This document shows positions 62,805 through 64,000 of a stretch of DNA of 64,000 bases, piece after piece. Source of the stretch: Eumeta japonica (Eukaryota > Arthropoda > Insecta > Lepidoptera > Psychidae). Made by a program: the position numbers and the translations under genes. A model generated the notes under the pieces. That model searched no databases. It had not been told where the DNA came from and saw nothing but the letters and a program-made list of their open reading frames with translations. Where the stretch lies: assembly GCA_005406025.1 (NCBI GenBank), contig BGZK01000136.1:558001-622000 (forward strand). Reading direction: 5' to 3'. Each line of letters starts with the position of its first letter. Position 1 is the stretch's first letter.

Positions 62805-62935
62805 AAATTGTTTTTATTTCAGATGGAGGTTTCTTCGACTTCAAACGTCAATGGACGTTTGAAGTCTAAGAAGAATTCTGATGCTCCGCACCAGCTCAGT
62901 ACGGGCCCCTTACACTAGGGAAAAGCAATTGGCTT
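62805..62935. repeat. Repeat remnant with 13-bp-arm hairpin
   Basis: Shares 'tttttatttcagatggagg' with 42187. GACTTCAAACGTC at 62837-62849 pairs perfectly with 62854-62866 around aatg; three more pairs follow after one mismatch. Confidence 0.5.
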
Positions 62936-63594
62936 TTCAAATATATAGCTTATATATATATAAGCTTGGCCATCCAATCCAAATTCTTTAGAAAAATATT
63001 TGAAAAAATAATAATTTTAAATCTTTAACCGTTATATTTTATAAATATTTACACTTTTAATGTACCTAATTTATTTAGATTTATAATTGGCATAGCCTTA
63101 ATGTTGTCATTGTTTTTGTGTAAACCTTGTATCACTCTAATTTTGAGATAGAGTACGAAGTCTGTGTCTTCCACGCTAATGATATCAATCTCTCGAGACC
63201 GATAGCCTGACGTGATGTCCGAAGCATACAGCGACTGACTTCAGTCAAAGACTCACTGGTCAATCGCCCGTGTTAAAAATCAAACCAGGTACCTTCTTCT
63301 TCTAAAGTGACGCTTTTGAGGAACCAAAGCTCATAGGTCTCGTTGCTCTGACAGATGTTCACGATGAAAACTCACCTTATATTTATATTACTACAAAATT
63401 TGCGTGCCAGTCGTTTTAAAAAATATATCCTTATTAAAAACAGCTCGAATAGAAGCGACGCTGGCATCCATCATCAGCGAGGTAAACGCGTATCCATCAG
63501 GTCATGGATGTTATAGGAAGACGTTGCCTACTAACCGACTGTGAAGCGACAATCCGGATATTTTTCCACCCACCTGTCACCCCAGTTTCGTAAT

Positions 63595-63790
63595 TGTCGT
63601 GGATGTTTCGGGGCGAGCACCGATCGCCGTTACGGCTTACGTGTCGCGGGCCGGCGGCGGCGGGCCGGTTATAATCAATAGCGCGACGCCGACGCCACGG
63701 TCACGCCGGCAGACGTGTCCACGCCCTACGCGTAGGAGCGCCGCGCCTCCGCCGCGTGGCACGAGCTTAGCGGGCCAGCGATTTTAAGCG
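63595..63790. other. CpG-rich island 3.2 kb upstream of the trh start
   Basis: Dense CpG stretch (gtcgcgggccggcggcggcg) with TACGTG at 63637-63642 and a GTGAGT at 63795-63800 on the plus strand. Its 62-codon plus-strand frame is Arg/Pro-rich and unrecognised. It could be a distal or divergent promoter, or an enhancer. Confidence 0.35.
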
Positions 63791-64000
63791 ATTCGTGAGT
63801 ATCGATTAATTTAAAAATTTCTATTAAATGAAATTATATTCTATAAAAAAAAAAGCATACGATACTTAGCTAAATTGTCGTCTTAATAAGACAACACTTA
63901 TTGAGTATTGGTATAATTGAGATTTAAGCTATAATCCTAATAAAACAATATGTTTACATTATTTGGTAAAATTACGGCTTAATTCATTACCTAAATAGAA

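Overview
The window is eukaryotic nuclear DNA, AT-rich and intron-dominated. It is most likely from a moth or butterfly (Lepidoptera). The evidence is the sequence of the one gene found and repeat types I know from Lepidoptera: tRNA-headed SINEs with a 'ctctcggaggcac' body, AAGTCGG/CCGACTT hairpins, LINE tails with a 'VVSAYPSGK' ending, and a mariner relic. The species cannot be named from the sequence alone.

One protein-coding gene is supported, on the minus strand: the 5' half of trachealess (trh). It encodes a bHLH-PAS transcription factor that pairs with Tango/ARNT and directs tracheal and salivary/silk-gland development. Coding exon 1 (59876-60078) encodes the N-terminal peptide MLPYQAVAMDYA...PAFTHSWFVQT...LEPG. 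Coding exon 2 (21403-21641) encodes the complete bHLH domain. Between them lies a 38,234-bp intron. Its exon 1 junction reads GG|GCACGT, a GC rather than GT donor, and this is the only donor that preserves the conserved [12 protein letters not shown] junction. The PAS exons are not in the window, so intron 2 runs off the left edge and exceeds 21.4 kb.

Upstream of exon 1 is a CpG-rich promoter block (about 59930-60880). I read a DPE-type core promoter there: initiator TCAGTC with +1 at 60370, and GGACGT exactly at +28 to +33. It gives a 292-nt leader with four upstream ORFs, the last ending in TAATG overlapping the trh start. Three TACGTG motifs, the known Trh::Tgo target, lie within 322 bp around this start site. 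Another three CACGTA (the same motif reversed) lie within 132 bp at 52964-53095 in intron 1. Both clusters suggest autoregulation.

The rest is intron and flank holding repeats: three near-identical ~470-bp elements (714, 28103, 61596), a mariner relic (1828-2625), tRNA-derived SINEs, two LINE 3' ends, a TA-flanked MITE packed with AATTAGT motifs (58669-59078), a perfect 40-bp-arm palindrome (13490-13574), fold-back elements, a 24-bp minisatellite and microsatellites. GC-rich islands without coding sense (56545-56690, 63595-63790, 25540-25690 and others) are candidate regulatory elements. No rRNA, intact tRNA gene or CRISPR array was seen.
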